A DNA stretch of 64,000 bases from Nostocoides_A vanveenii (lineage in GTDB: Bacteria > Actinomycetota > Actinomycetes > Actinomycetales > Dermatophilaceae): NCBI RefSeq assembly GCF_039531165.1, contig NZ_BAAAPN010000034.1:62001-126000 (forward strand), in the 5' to 3' direction. The position numbers were made by a program, and so were the translations under genes. Positions 8,695 to 20,240 of the stretch are shown in pieces (the first letter of the stretch is position 1; the number at the start of each line of letters is the position of its first letter). The notes beneath the pieces were generated by a model. That model did not search any database. It saw nothing but the letters and a program-made list of their open reading frames with translations, and was not told the origin of the DNA.

Positions 8695-11600
8695 GACTCC
8701 ACGCTCTGACCGTCGACGCCTTCGGGCCCTTCGTCGGGCCACAGCACGTCGACTTCGACGATCTCGGATCGGCGGGGCTCTTCCTGGTGCACGGACCGAC
8801 CGGGGCGGGCAAGACCAGCGTCCTGGACGCCGTCTGCTTCGCCTTGTTCAGCGATGTCCCCGGCGCCCGGGCCAGCCGCGGCTTGCGCGCCGATCTGGCG
8901 GCCGCGGATCGCCCCACGGCCGTGACGCTGGAGTTCAGCAGCGCCGGCCGGCGCTTCCGGGTCGCCCGGTCACCGGAGTACGTCCGGCCCAGTCGTCGCG
9001 GCACCGGGATGACCAAGGCGCCGGCCCGCGTCGTGCTCGATGAGCGCATCGACGGAGCGTGGGCGGTCCGGTCCACACGGATCGACGAGGCCGCCGACCT
9101 GATCAAGGACGTCGTCGGGATGGGCTTGGCCCAGTTTCAGCGCGTAGCTCTGCTCCCCCAGGGGCAGTTCGCCGACTTTTTGCGCGCGGAGCCGCGCGAT
9201 CGCCACCAACTCCTCACGGCGCTGTTCGACGTCGCCACCTACGAGGATGTCGAGACCTGGCTCGCGGACGTTCGACGCAGCCATACCGAGCAGGTCACCG
9301 CGCTGACCCTCGAACTCGGCTACCGGGTCCGCGCGCTCGCGGACCTGTGCAGTGGGCTGCCGGGCGCGGACGGCGACGACTCGCCTGCGGGTGACCGGTC
9401 GATGCTCACGGCGACCGCCGTGGAGCAGTGGGCCACGCTCGGACCGGAGTTGCTCGCGCGTCTGGAGGCAGCAGCGACCCAGGCGCTCGGCGATGCCGAG
9501 CAGGCCGCCAGCCACGCGATGCAGTGCCAGAGTCGGCACGACGAGGCCGTTGAGATCGCGAGGCAGGTGCGCCGCGGTGCCGACGCGACCGCCGCGTTGG
9601 CTGCACTGGTCACCCGGTCCGAGCAGATCGATCGCGCGCGCAACCGGCTGCATCAGGCCACCCTGGCCGGTGAGTTGCGCGGCGAGTTGGCCAGCCTGGT
9701 CACCGCCGAGCAGGCTCGTGCCCGTGCCGCGAGCCAGGCCGATTCGGCCGCTCAGGCGCTCGCGCAGGTGCTCGTCCGCCCGGTCACCACGGGTGAGATC
9801 GCGCGGCTGGCCGCCGAGGAGCCCGAGCTGGGCACCCAACTCGACGGGATCCGCACCGCCCTCGCCGACGCACGCACGGCCCGCCGCACCCGAGACGAGG
9901 CGGTGGCCAGGCTCGCCGAAGCCCAGGCCCGGAACGCGCACAGCACATCGCGCCTCGCGGCGGCGGCCGAGCGCCACACGGTCCGTGCCGACGAGCAGGC
10001 AAGACAGCGTGCCCTCGCCGACGACCTCCTGCCCGCCCAGGCGTCGCACGCGCAGGCGACCCGCGTACACGCGCTCGTGACGGACCTGATCCGCTGCTTC
10101 GGGGCCCTGGATGTGATCGTGCCCGACCTGCTCACCGCGCGCGAGGCCCACGTCCAGGCACGCGAGGAATTGGTGTGCCAGCAGGAGCGACGGCTGAGCG
10201 ACCTTGCGGCTGAGCTGGCGACCCGGCTGACGCCCGACTCGCCGTGCCCGGTCTGCGGGTCGGGCGTGCATCCCCAACCGGCCCCGCCGGCCACCGGGTG
10301 GTCGCCGGAGGACCTGGCGGCGACAGAAGCGGCCGTCGACGCGGCAGCCGCTCGAGTGGGAGGGCTCGATCGCGAGCGGCACGCCACCGAGGCGATTCGC
10401 GATCGATTGCTCACTGATCTCGCGTCCGAGCTCGAGGCTCCGCCGCCGGCGGGGATCGGGCCGTGGCAGGCGATGCTGATCGCGCAGGCGACAACTCTTC
10501 GGCAGCTGAGCACGCGGGCCGCCGTAGCCGCCGACGCCGCGGCGACGCTGCCGGCGCTGGAGGCACAGGGCGCTTCCGATCAGCAGGAAGCCGAGCGTTT
10601 GGCGCTCGCCGCCGCCAGGGCGGAGGCGAGTCTTGCGGACGCCCAGGGTGCCGCCGACTCGGCGGCCGTTCACCTGAACGTCGCGATCGACCAGCTCGGC
10701 GATGCCGTCGCCGATCATGCCCGCGGCTGCCCGTGCCGGCCGGGCGGCGACGGGCCGGCGGCGGCGACGGATAGAGCCGTCGCCGTGCTCAGGGCACATC
10801 AGCGCTACGCTGCCGCACTCCACGAGGCTCACTCCGCCGAAGGCGCTGCGACCTCGACCGCGGACGCCCTGAACACCGCTGCGGCCGCCTTTGCGCTGGC
10901 TCTCGCAAGCTCCGGTTTCGGCGATCGAGCGAGCCTCGAAGCGGCGCTGCTCCCGGCCGCGGACTGCGCCCGCCTGCAGACCCAGATCACCGCTCATGAT
11001 CAGCAGGTGGCGATCAACCGGGCCACCCTGGACGACCCGGAGGTCGCAGCGGCGCTCGCCCGGCCGCAGGCCACGAACCCGGAGATGACCGGTGCGGCCC
11101 TGACAACGGCTCGGGAGGCCGCCATGTCCACCGATCGGGCACGTCACGACACCGAGCGGATCGCGCACGCGGCTCGGGCTGCGGTCAACGCCGTACTCGA
11201 AGGCGCCGCCTCCGTGACCGATGCGCGCGGCGAGTCGGCCCGCGTCGCCGCCCTGGCCGATCTGGCCGGTGGCACCTCGCCAGACAACACACTGCGGATG
11301 CGACTGTCGACCTTTGTGCTCGCGTCGCGGCTGGAGCGGGTGGTCGATCTGGCCAACGAGCGGCTGCGACTGATGGGCGACGGACGCTTTCAACTCGAAC
11401 ACGACGACTCGCTGGCCGGCCGTGGCGCCCGCAGCGGGCTCGGGCTGCGCGTTCGTGACGCCTGGTCGGGCACGACACGCGCGCCGTCCAGCCTCTCCGG
11501 CGGCGAATCCTTCATCGCCTCGCTCGCCCTCGCTTTAGGCCTGGCCGATGCCTTGCGCGAGAGCGTCGGGGGCATCGAGCTACAGACTCTTTTCATCGAC

Positions 11601-11801
11601 GAGGGCTTCGGCGCGCTCGACGAGGCGAGCCTGGACGATGTCCTCGGGGTGCTGGATGCGTTGCGCGACGGCGGCCGCGCGGTCGGTGTGGTCAGTCACG
11701 TCCCGGAGTTGCGCGACCGCATTCCGGCGCAGTTGACCGTGACGAAATCGCCGCAGGGGTCGACGCTCGCCACCACGACGACTCTCGCTGCGACCGCCTG
11801 A
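8691..11801 (+). CDS. sbcC: SMC-like ATPase SbcC (Rad50-like)
   Basis: The 1036-residue ATPase partner of SbcD. The Walker A GPTGAGKTS is near residue 35-43. A long Ala/Glu/Arg-rich coiled-coil region follows, with the zinc hook CPVCG near residue 519 at its middle, then a second coiled coil. The ABC signature LSGGES is near residue 935, and Walker B is LQTLFIDEGFGALDE. The order is exactly that of Rad50/SbcC. GTG 8691 is translationally coupled to sbcD. The stop abuts the convergent gcvP stop with no bases between. None of the dispersed GTATGCC motif occurs inside this gene. Confidence 0.95.
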   Translation: MRLHALTVDAFGPFVGPQHVDFDDLGSAGLFLVHGPTGAGKTSVLDAVCFALFSDVPGARASRGLRADLAAADRPTAVTLEFSSAGRRFRVARSPEYVRPSRRGTGMTKAPARVVLDERIDGAWAVRSTRIDEAADLIKDVVGMGLAQFQRVALLPQGQFADFLRAEPRDRHQLLTALFDVATYEDVETWLADVRRSHTEQVTALTLELGYRVRALADLCSGLPGADGDDSPAGDRSMLTATAVEQWATLGPELLARLEAAATQALGDAEQAASHAMQCQSRHDEAVEIARQVRRGADATAALAALVTRSEQIDRARNRLHQATLAGELRGELASLVTAEQARARAASQADSAAQALAQVLVRPVTTGEIARLAAEEPELGTQLDGIRTALADARTARRTRDEAVARLAEAQARNAHSTSRLAAAAERHTVRADEQARQRALADDLLPAQASHAQATRVHALVTDLIRCFGALDVIVPDLLTAREAHVQAREELVCQQERRLSDLAAELATRLTPDSPCPVCGSGVHPQPAPPATGWSPEDLAATEAAVDAAAARVGGLDRERHATEAIRDRLLTDLASELEAPPPAGIGPWQAMLIAQATTLRQLSTRAAVAADAAATLPALEAQGASDQQEAERLALAAARAEASLADAQGAADSAAVHLNVAIDQLGDAVADHARGCPCRPGGDGPAAATDRAVAVLRAHQRYAAALHEAHSAEGAATSTADALNTAAAAFALALASSGFGDRASLEAALLPAADCARLQTQITAHDQQVAINRATLDDPEVAAALARPQATNPEMTGAALTTAREAAMSTDRARHDTERIAHAARAAVNAVLEGAASVTDARGESARVAALADLAGGTSPDNTLRMRLSTFVLASRLERVVDLANERLRLMGDGRFQLEHDDSLAGRGARSGLGLRVRDAWSGTTRAPSSLSGGESFIASLALALGLADALRESVGGIELQTLFIDEGFGALDEASLDDVLGVLDALRDGGRAVGVVSHVPELRDRIPAQLTVTKSPQGSTLATTTTLAATA

Positions 11802-14651
<2,850 letters not shown>

Positions 14652-14726
14652 GACGACTCCCTGAAATGGACGGCGCTGTGAGCTTACTTGCCCGCGACCT
14701 CAGGGCGTGTCCGCCGGCCTTCGGGG

Positions 14727-15299
14727 TCAGCCGATGCGCGCGGCCCGCCGAGCCCGCAGCTCATCCTCGGGGTGCTCGGCCGGCTCGTCGGTCGACTCCT
14801 CCCCGGGCAGGTGCGCCAGGGAACCCTCGACCTCCTGCCAGACCTTGCCCAGGGCGATCCCGAAGACGCCCTGCCCGCCCTGCAGGAGGTCGAACATCTC
14901 GGTCGGTGACGTGCATTCGAAAACAGAGGCACCGTCGCTGAGCAGCGTCACCTGAGCCAGGTCGTCGACGCCGCGAGCGCGTAGGTGCTCGATCGCCAGC
15001 CGGATCTGGTGGAGCGACACCCCGGTATCGAGCAGGCGCTTGACGACCTTGAGGACCAGGATGTCGCGGAAGCCGTAGAGCCGTTGCGACCCGGAGCCCG
15101 AGGCCGGCCGAACCGACGGCTCCACCAGGCCGGTCCGGGCCCAGTAGTCGAGTTGCCGGTAGGTGATGCCCGCAGCCTTGCACGCGGTCACCCCGCGGTA
15201 GCCGATATGCCCATAGGGGTCGCTTAGGTCGTCGAAGAGCGCGTCCTGGGTGACCTGCGGCGACGCCGGCAGCTGGCCACGTTCGTCGGCACCGCTCAC
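14727..15299 (-). CDS. MerR-family transcriptional regulator
   Basis: A 190-residue regulator with a winged-helix MerR domain (GYRGVTACKAAGITYRQLDY, then WARTGLVEPSVR) around residues 30-100, and a helical C-terminal region. The GTG start at 15299 is chosen for the strong GGAGGAAGC upstream; longer frames add an Arg-rich leader. Its position matches the second MerR gene of the mycobacterial garA cluster (between DUF151 and gcvB), so it is an orthologue candidate of Rv1830. The effector is unknown. A repeat and palindrome cluster lies in its 174-base upstream region. Confidence 0.85.
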   Translation of the reverse strand: MSGADERGQLPASPQVTQDALFDDLSDPYGHIGYRGVTACKAAGITYRQLDYWARTGLVEPSVRPASGSGSQRLYGFRDILVLKVVKRLLDTGVSLHQIRLAIEHLRARGVDDLAQVTLLSDGASVFECTSPTEMFDLLQGGQGVFGIALGKVWQEVEGSLAHLPGEESTDEPAEHPEDELRARRAARIG

Positions 15300-15409
15300 G
15301 CTTCCTCCTGATGGCGACCTATCGGTTCGTTGTCGTCTTCGACGGTAGGCCTGTGAACGGGCGTGGTCAACGACATCGCGCCAGCGCCGATCGGCGTGTC
15401 GCTCCATCG

Positions 15410-15453
15410 GAGGTAACGATTTAGACCCTCAATGTCAACATAACCCTTAGACC
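15410..15453 (-). promoter_or_regulatory. putative promoter/operator upstream of the MerR gene
   Basis: On the minus strand, TTGACA (15438 to 15433) is a good -35 element, but the -10 region 17 bases on is weak. TTGACA sits in the palindrome ATGTCAACAT (15432-15441), flanked by two direct copies of TTAGACC (15421-15427 and 15447-15453). This is the only A/T-richer patch in the gap between the DUF151 and MerR genes. Autoregulation by a MerR protein is an inference from the arrangement. Confidence 0.4.
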
Positions 15454-15473
15454 ACATCCGTCACACCATTCAC

Positions 15474-15938
15474 TTAGGTGTCAAAGTCTTCCGGCGAGAT
15501 GTGATCCAGAAACTCCTTGAACTTCTCCACCTCGTCATCGGTCTCTTCCGCCAGCGTGATGCCGCTCTCCGCCAGCAGATCCTCGGTGGTGACCACTTCG
15601 GCACCGGTGCGGATGGCCAGGGCGATGGCATCGGAGGCGCGCGAGTCGATCTCCACCCCGCTGCCCAGCACGAGCGTGGCGTAATACACCCCGTCGTCGA
15701 TACGCTCGATGCGCACCGTCCGCAACTCGTCCCCGAGGGCCGTGACGACATTGACGAGCAGGTCATGGGTCAGCGGACGCGGCGGCACGACCCCCTGCTG
15801 CGCATAGGCGATCGCGGTGGCCTCCGCAGCCCCGATCCAGATCGGCAGATGCCGGGCTCCGTCACGCTCGCGCAACAGGACAATGGGCTGGTTGGTGGGC
15901 ATTTCGACCCGCACACCCAGGACGTCGAGCGGCTTCAC
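15474..15938 (-). CDS. bifunctional nuclease family protein (DUF151)
   Basis: A 154-residue DUF151/BFN protein. The family signature is visible as VLLRERDGARHLPIWIGAAE and ATAIAYAQQG in the first third, then SRASDAIALAIRTGA near residue 100, and an acidic C-terminus. Plant and bacterial homologues show nuclease activity, but the role in actinobacteria is not settled. GTG 15938 is used because the family normally begins V/MKPLDVLGVRVE. It lies in the conserved order between ftsR and the second merR. Confidence 0.85.
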   Translation of the reverse strand: MKPLDVLGVRVEMPTNQPIVLLRERDGARHLPIWIGAAEATAIAYAQQGVVPPRPLTHDLLVNVVTALGDELRTVRIERIDDGVYYATLVLGSGVEIDSRASDAIALAIRTGAEVVTTEDLLAESGITLAEETDDEVEKFKEFLDHISPEDFDT

Positions 15939-15968
15939 GCGTTCACCGTACCCCGGCGACCACACCGC

Positions 15969-16646
15969 TCAGCCGCGACGCCCCAGCTCGTCCTTGACCA
16001 GGGCCGTATGAAGCCCCAGACAGGCGAGCGCGACCGAGGCGGCATCGGGGCTGCTTGCCCCGGCGGCCGCGTAGTCGACCAGCCCCACCTCGCGTTCCGC
16101 GGCCGTACGGAAGACCCGCAGATGACGCGCCTCGATGCCGAAGCGTCCGAGATCGGCAGCTGCCGAGGCGATCCGGGCGGACTGACCGCTGAAATGGCCA
16201 TCCTTGTCGGCGCGCAGCATCGAGTAGGACACCAACTCCTCGATCAGCTCTCGCGAGGCGCCCGAGGTGCGGGCGAGCTCGGCGAGGGTCAGGCGCGCAT
16301 CGACCGCATCGCGCAGCGACTCGGCGGCCGGAAGGTCGGGGTCCGTGGTGACGGCCGGCGGCTCCGGTGTCGACCCCGCTGGGGCACCGAGGTCGACGCT
16401 CAGCCCACGATCCATGCCGTCGAGGGCCTCGCGGATCACCTTCAATGGCCAGAAACGGTCGCGCTGGGCGCGCAGGACGAAGCTCAACCGCTCGACATCG
16501 TGATCGGCATACAGGCGATAGCCGGACGGAGCCCGCTGCGGGGTCAGCAGGCCCTCGGCCTCGAGGAAGCGGATCTTGGAGATGCTGACATCCGGGAACT
16601 CCTCGCGCAGGGCATCGAGGACGGCGCCGATCCGGCGGAGGGCCAT
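15969..16646 (-). CDS. ftsR: MerR-family regulator FtsR
   Basis: A 225-residue MerR-like regulator with the N-terminal winged helix FPDVSISKIRFLEAEGLL, then APSGYRLYADHDVERL, directly downstream of the garA/odhI-like gene. In Corynebacterium the protein at this locus (FtsR) activates ftsZ; the mycobacterial equivalent is Rv1828. ATG 16646 lies 8 bases after the garA stop. The region from about residue 85 to 110 is a Pro/Ala-rich linker before a helical C-terminal dimerisation or effector domain. Function is assigned by position and family. Confidence 0.82.
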   Translation of the reverse strand: MALRRIGAVLDALREEFPDVSISKIRFLEAEGLLTPQRAPSGYRLYADHDVERLSFVLRAQRDRFWPLKVIREALDGMDRGLSVDLGAPAGSTPEPPAVTTDPDLPAAESLRDAVDARLTLAELARTSGASRELIEELVSYSMLRADKDGHFSGQSARIASAAADLGRFGIEARHLRVFRTAAEREVGLVDYAAAGASSPDAASVALACLGLHTALVKDELGRRG

Positions 16647-16654
16647 GGGTGGGC

Positions 16655-17116
16655 TCAGCCGCGGGCTTGGCGGAACACCAGGCGGAACTTGCCGATCTGG
16701 ACTTCGTCGTGGTCCTGCAGGGCCACCTCGTCGACACGCTGGCGGTTGACATAGGTGCCGTTGAGCGATCCCACATCCCGGATCACGAAGCGGTCGTCCT
16801 CCCAGCTGAAGACGGCGTGCTTGCGTGAGACCGTGACATCGTCGAGGAAGATGTCGCTGTCCGGGCCGCGCCCGGAGGTGACCTCCGCATTGTCGAGCAG
16901 GAACCGGGCACCGGCATTGGCGCCGTGTTGCACGATGAGCAAGGCGGTGCCGGGGCGCAGGGCATCGATCAGCCCCAGATCCTCGCGGGAGAGCCCGGGG
17001 TCGGGATCGGACCAGTCCGGCCCGCCACCGGTGGCCGGGAGGCGCTGGGTGGACGGGCCGAATCGTAAGACATCCTCCGGCGGTGGTCCGTCCGGGTTCG
17101 ACGTCGCGTCGCTCAT
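16655..17116 (-). CDS. garA: FHA-domain protein GarA/OdhI
   Basis: A 153-residue FHA protein; in mycobacteria and corynebacteria it inhibits 2-oxoglutarate dehydrogenase and affects glutamate metabolism. The FHA core is clear: SGRGPDSDIFLDDVTVSRKH, DVGSLNGTYVNRQRV and DEVQIGKFRLVF (about residues 55-150). The N-terminal tail has no ETTS phosphothreonine motif, the site of Pkn phosphorylation in GarA/OdhI; only scattered Thr residues (STQRLPAT) occur. GGAGG lies just upstream of ATG 17116. The gene sits between gcvH and ftsR. Confidence 0.88.
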   Translation of the reverse strand: MSDATSNPDGPPPEDVLRFGPSTQRLPATGGGPDWSDPDPGLSREDLGLIDALRPGTALLIVQHGANAGARFLLDNAEVTSGRGPDSDIFLDDVTVSRKHAVFSWEDDRFVIRDVGSLNGTYVNRQRVDEVALQDHDEVQIGKFRLVFRQARG

Positions 17117-17149
17117 GATGGGCCTCCTCGGGCCGGGACTGGCGGTGGT

Positions 17150-17539
17150 TCAGGCGAGATTGTCGCGGTAGCCAGCCGCGTCCATCAGCGCTTCGATTTG
17201 AGCGGCGTCGCCGGCGGTCATCTCGTAGACCCACCCCTCGCCGTACGGATCGGTGTTGAGCAACTCCGGTGCACCGTCGAGGGCCTCGTTGACCGCGGTG
17301 ACCGTGCCGCTCAGCGGGGAGTACAAGTCGCTGACCGACTTGGTCGACTCGATCTCGCCACAGGCATCGCCCGCGGTGAGGTCGGCTCCAACGGTCGGCA
17401 AGGTGACATAGACGACGTCGCCGAGCGCATCCTGCGCGTATGCCGTGATGCCCACCCGAACGGTGTCGGCCGCACCCAGACGCACCCACTCGTGCTCAGG
17501 GGTGTAACGCAGATCTTCGGGGTAGTCGAACTCCGTCAT
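17150..17539 (-). CDS. gcvH: glycine cleavage system H protein
   Basis: The 129-residue lipoyl carrier of the glycine cleavage system. The lipoylated lysine is K67 in GEIESTKSVSDLYSP. YTPEHEWVR near the N-terminus and NTDPYGEGWVYEM near the C-terminus are family signatures. ATG 17539 is preceded by AAGGAGCC. It lies upstream of garA in the same orientation, as in mycobacteria. Confidence 0.96.
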   Translation of the reverse strand: MTEFDYPEDLRYTPEHEWVRLGAADTVRVGITAYAQDALGDVVYVTLPTVGADLTAGDACGEIESTKSVSDLYSPLSGTVTAVNEALDGAPELLNTDPYGEGWVYEMTAGDAAQIEALMDAAGYRDNLA

Positions 17540-17603
17540 GGCAGCGGCTCCTTCGTCGTCGGTCTGTGTCAACCCTAATGTGCCCAAGACGCAGCTTCCG
17601 CCG

Positions 17604-18389
17604 CTAGCCCGAGGTCGGTGACGGTGAGGGTACCGGCTCGGCGAATCGCGGTGTGCTCGGGGTGACCACGGCCGTGATCTGCACCGACTCGACAGGCACG
17701 ATGGTGACCTCACCGCCGGCATTACGCACCGACTCCTGCACCCCGCCGGGGATGCCCATCGCCGAGGAGAGCGTCTGGGCATCGCCGATGACCAGGAAGG
17801 TGTAGGGGGCGCTCACGCTGGTGCCGGACACGCTGACGGCGCCGTCGCTCTCGGTGAAGAAGGTCTGGGCGACCACGCGGACGTCGCCGATTTGGACGAC
17901 CTCCGCCCCCGCGTCCCGCAGCTCCTGCAGGGTGTCGAGCAGGAGGGTTGCACCGACCTTGCCCTGCGGATCGGTGATCGTCATCTTGATGCCCGGTCCC
18001 TGCGCCGGGACGGTGCCCGCGAGGATCGCCAGCGAATCCGCACGTGACTTCGTCAGAGCCAAGGCGGCGGCCTCGCTGTCGGCGCCGCTGGCGAGCCGGT
18101 CCTGAGTGCGCTCCAACTCCCGCAACTGGACGCCGAGGCGGACCCCCTCCTGGGTGACGGTGTCGAGGATCCCGACGAGATCCTGCTCGCGCAGCGTCTC
18201 AAGGCCCTGGCTGCGCGTCTGACGTACCTGCGTGGCGATGGCGAATCCGAGCAGCAGCGCCAAGCACAGCGCCAGCAGATTGGCTCGGGTCGGCCGCGGA
18301 CCGCCCATCCGGATCAGGCGACGCCAGGCGCCTCGGTCGTCGCCGGCCGGCGGGGTGGGCGGCGCACTCGCGGAGTCGTCGATCGGCAT
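17604..18389 (-). CDS. DUF881 family protein
   Basis: A 261-residue protein with one membrane span near residues 37-53 (ANLLALCLALLLGFAIATQV), then a coiled coil and an extracytoplasmic DUF881 domain (GPGIKMTITDP, ELRDAGAEVVQIGDVRVVAQ). The C-terminal tail is Pro/Ser-rich. It is the third member of the pgsA-DUF881-sbp-DUF881 run, a set conserved in actinobacteria whose role is not established. Its ATG start lies inside a GTATGCCG motif. Confidence 0.85.
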   Translation of the reverse strand: MPIDDSASAPPTPPAGDDRGAWRRLIRMGGPRPTRANLLALCLALLLGFAIATQVRQTRSQGLETLREQDLVGILDTVTQEGVRLGVQLRELERTQDRLASGADSEAAALALTKSRADSLAILAGTVPAQGPGIKMTITDPQGKVGATLLLDTLQELRDAGAEVVQIGDVRVVAQTFFTESDGAVSVSGTSVSAPYTFLVIGDAQTLSSAMGIPGGVQESVRNAGGEVTIVPVESVQITAVVTPSTPRFAEPVPSPSPTSG

Positions 18390-18395
18390 ACGGGA

Positions 18396-18728
18396 TCAGG
18401 CGTGGAAGAGGTGGCGGCGGATGGCGGCCACGTTGGAGAAGATGCGCACGCCGAGGACGACGACGACGCCAGTGGACAGTTGTGAGCCGACGCCGAGTTG
18501 ATCGCCGAGGAAGACGATCACCGCGGCGACCACGACATTCGACAGGAACGAGACGACAAAGACTTTGTCGTTGAAGTTGCCGTCCAGCACAGCGCGAATG
18601 CCGCCGAAGACCGCGTCGAGGGCCGCGATGACGGCGATGGGCAGGTAGGGCTGCAGCCAGAGCGGCACGTCCGGTTTGACGACGAGGCCAATGAGGATGC
18701 CGGCCACCAGGCCGAGAGCGGGGATCAC
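18396..18728 (-). CDS. sbp: small basic protein family (DUF1290)
   Basis: A 110-residue membrane protein with three predicted spans (starting MIPALGLVAGILIGLVV) and the signature AVFGGIRAVLDGNFNDKVF. Bacillus sbp lies beside division genes. Here it is sandwiched between two DUF881 genes and overlaps the upstream one by four bases, pointing to a common membrane complex (inference). Confidence 0.88.
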   Translation of the reverse strand: MIPALGLVAGILIGLVVKPDVPLWLQPYLPIAVIAALDAVFGGIRAVLDGNFNDKVFVVSFLSNVVVAAVIVFLGDQLGVGSQLSTGVVVVLGVRIFSNVAAIRRHLFHA

Positions 18729-19570
18729 GAGCTGCCTTCTGTCGGTCGGTGGGCGCGTTCGGTGGCCGGCACGGGCGCGCCCGGGAGGGTCACATCGCCT
18801 TGGGTGGAGATGTCGGAGCGGATTCCGTAGTTGTCGGTCAAGGATTTCACGTATGCCGCGCCCAGGCCCGCCCCGAAACGCGCCAGCAGCGTGTCGGGGT
18901 CACCGATCGCCACGATCCGGTAGGGCGGCACGAGCGGCCGGTAGTTGACGAGGATCGCGCTCCCGGCAAAACGGATGGGCGATCTGGCGGTCAGCCGCTG
19001 CCCGTTGATCGCGATGGCCTCGGCGCCGGCTTCCCACAGGGCGTTGGTGACGATGAAGACGTCCCGCGAGAGCACCGTGCCGGTGGTTCCGTCGGACCCG
19101 CTCGCCGCCGTCGCGGCGTCATCGAGGGTGACGGTGATGCCGGGACCGTGCACGGCCTCGATCCCGGTGGTCAGGCGGAGCTTGTCGATCTCGCCGGACA
19201 GGCCGCTCAGTTGCGCCCGCGACAGAGCGGCTCGTTCCAGCGTGGCGATGTCGCGGGCGCGCTCCTGGATCGCCCCCGAACGCTCATCGACGAGAGTGCG
19301 ATGAGCGTCGATTTGGGCGATCAGATCGGCGCGGACTTTGGCGCCCGCGACCTGATCCGTGCGCAAAGTGGTCGAAGCCAGGGCAAGAAGCAGGCCGATG
19401 AGCATCGCGGTAACGACGACGACCGGGGTGCCGACCGGGGTGGCCCCGGGCAATCCGGCGCGTTCGCGGCGCGCGGCGGCCGCGGCATACGCCGGGTCTT
19501 GGGGACGCTCGATCATCGCGGTGATCAGCGTCATGGACTCATCGACGCGCCGCGTCGTGGGGGCGGTCAT
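18725..19570 (-). CDS. DUF881 family protein
   Basis: A 281-residue paralogue of the DUF881 protein two genes downstream. It has a cytoplasmic N-terminus of about 45 residues, one span (VGTPVVVVTAMLIGLLLALA), a coiled coil and a DUF881 domain (GPGITVTLDDAA, ALWEAGAEAIAINGQRLTAR). ATG 19570 overlaps the pgsA-like stop (ATGA), so translation is coupled. Longer in-frame starts would read through the pgsA-like gene. Confidence 0.85.
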   Translation of the reverse strand: MTAPTTRRVDESMTLITAMIERPQDPAYAAAAARRERAGLPGATPVGTPVVVVTAMLIGLLLALASTTLRTDQVAGAKVRADLIAQIDAHRTLVDERSGAIQERARDIATLERAALSRAQLSGLSGEIDKLRLTTGIEAVHGPGITVTLDDAATAASGSDGTTGTVLSRDVFIVTNALWEAGAEAIAINGQRLTARSPIRFAGSAILVNYRPLVPPYRIVAIGDPDTLLARFGAGLGAAYVKSLTDNYGIRSDISTQGDVTLPGAPVPATERAHRPTEGSS

Positions 19571-20163
19571 ACGGGAGAGCTGCGGGCGGCGCGCAGGTAA
19601 CGGCGCAGTTGCGCGGCATACATCAGACCGGCGACCCAATAGAGCACCACACCCCACCAGGCGAAGCCCCAGCCGATCGGGCGGGCCCAGGTGGCGGGAG
19701 TGCCCGTGCCGTCGGCGAGCAGCAGCAGGGGGAACGCATAGAGCAGATTGAAGGTCGCGGCCTTGCCGACGAAATGCACAGGCAACTCACGCAGGCCGCG
19801 GGTGCGGGCGATGAGGAGCAATACCGTGAGGAAGACCTCGCGGCCGATCAGGACCACGACCAGCCACCACGGGATGATCTCGCGCCAGGCCAGCCCGAGC
19901 AGCGTGGTCAGAATGTAGAGCCGGTCGGCGACGGGATCGAGGACCGCACCCAGATTCGAGACCAGTCCGAAGGAGCGGGCGATCTTCCCGTCGAGGTAAT
20001 CGCTGATCCCCGAGCCCATGAGCACGAGCAGCGCGAGCCCGTCGCGATGGGTCAGGATCGCCCAGAGAAAGACCGGGAGGCCGAGCAGGCGAAGCATGGA
20101 CAAGACGTTGGGGATGGTCCAGACCCGATCCGCCGTTCCTGTTGCCACTGCCTCACGAGCCAC
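19567..20163 (-). CDS. CDP-alcohol phosphatidyltransferase (PgsA2-like)
   Basis: A 198-residue integral membrane enzyme that transfers a phosphatidyl group from CDP-diacylglycerol to an alcohol. The motif DYLDGKIAR, then GAVLDPVADR, gives the complete D..DG..AR........G...D...D pattern. About five spans are predicted. It could be a phosphatidylglycerophosphate or cardiolipin synthase; the position matches mycobacterial pgsA2. The GTG start has only a weak ribosome-binding site, and GTG a few codons later is possible. Confidence 0.85.
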   Translation of the reverse strand: MAREAVATGTADRVWTIPNVLSMLRLLGLPVFLWAILTHRDGLALLVLMGSGISDYLDGKIARSFGLVSNLGAVLDPVADRLYILTTLLGLAWREIIPWWLVVVLIGREVFLTVLLLIARTRGLRELPVHFVGKAATFNLLYAFPLLLLADGTGTPATWARPIGWGFAWWGVVLYWVAGLMYAAQLRRYLRAARSSPV

Positions 20164-20240
20164 ACCGGAAGCCTAAACGGTGGGCCGAGCAGCGGCGTTA
20201 CATTCCCTTCGACATCCCACCGACGACGAGAGACTTCCGT

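Noticed and set aside
8970..11402. 810-residue minus-strand open frame
   Set aside because: It lies entirely opposite sbcC, is Arg/Gly-rich and shows no motif; a GC-driven shadow.
14652..14726. Glycine riboswitch before gcvP
   Set aside because: The gap is only 75 bases and shows no tandem aptamer pattern.
20164..20240. Bidirectional operator between the pgsA-like and PatB-like genes
   Set aside because: The 77-base gap shows no convincing symmetry or promoter pair.
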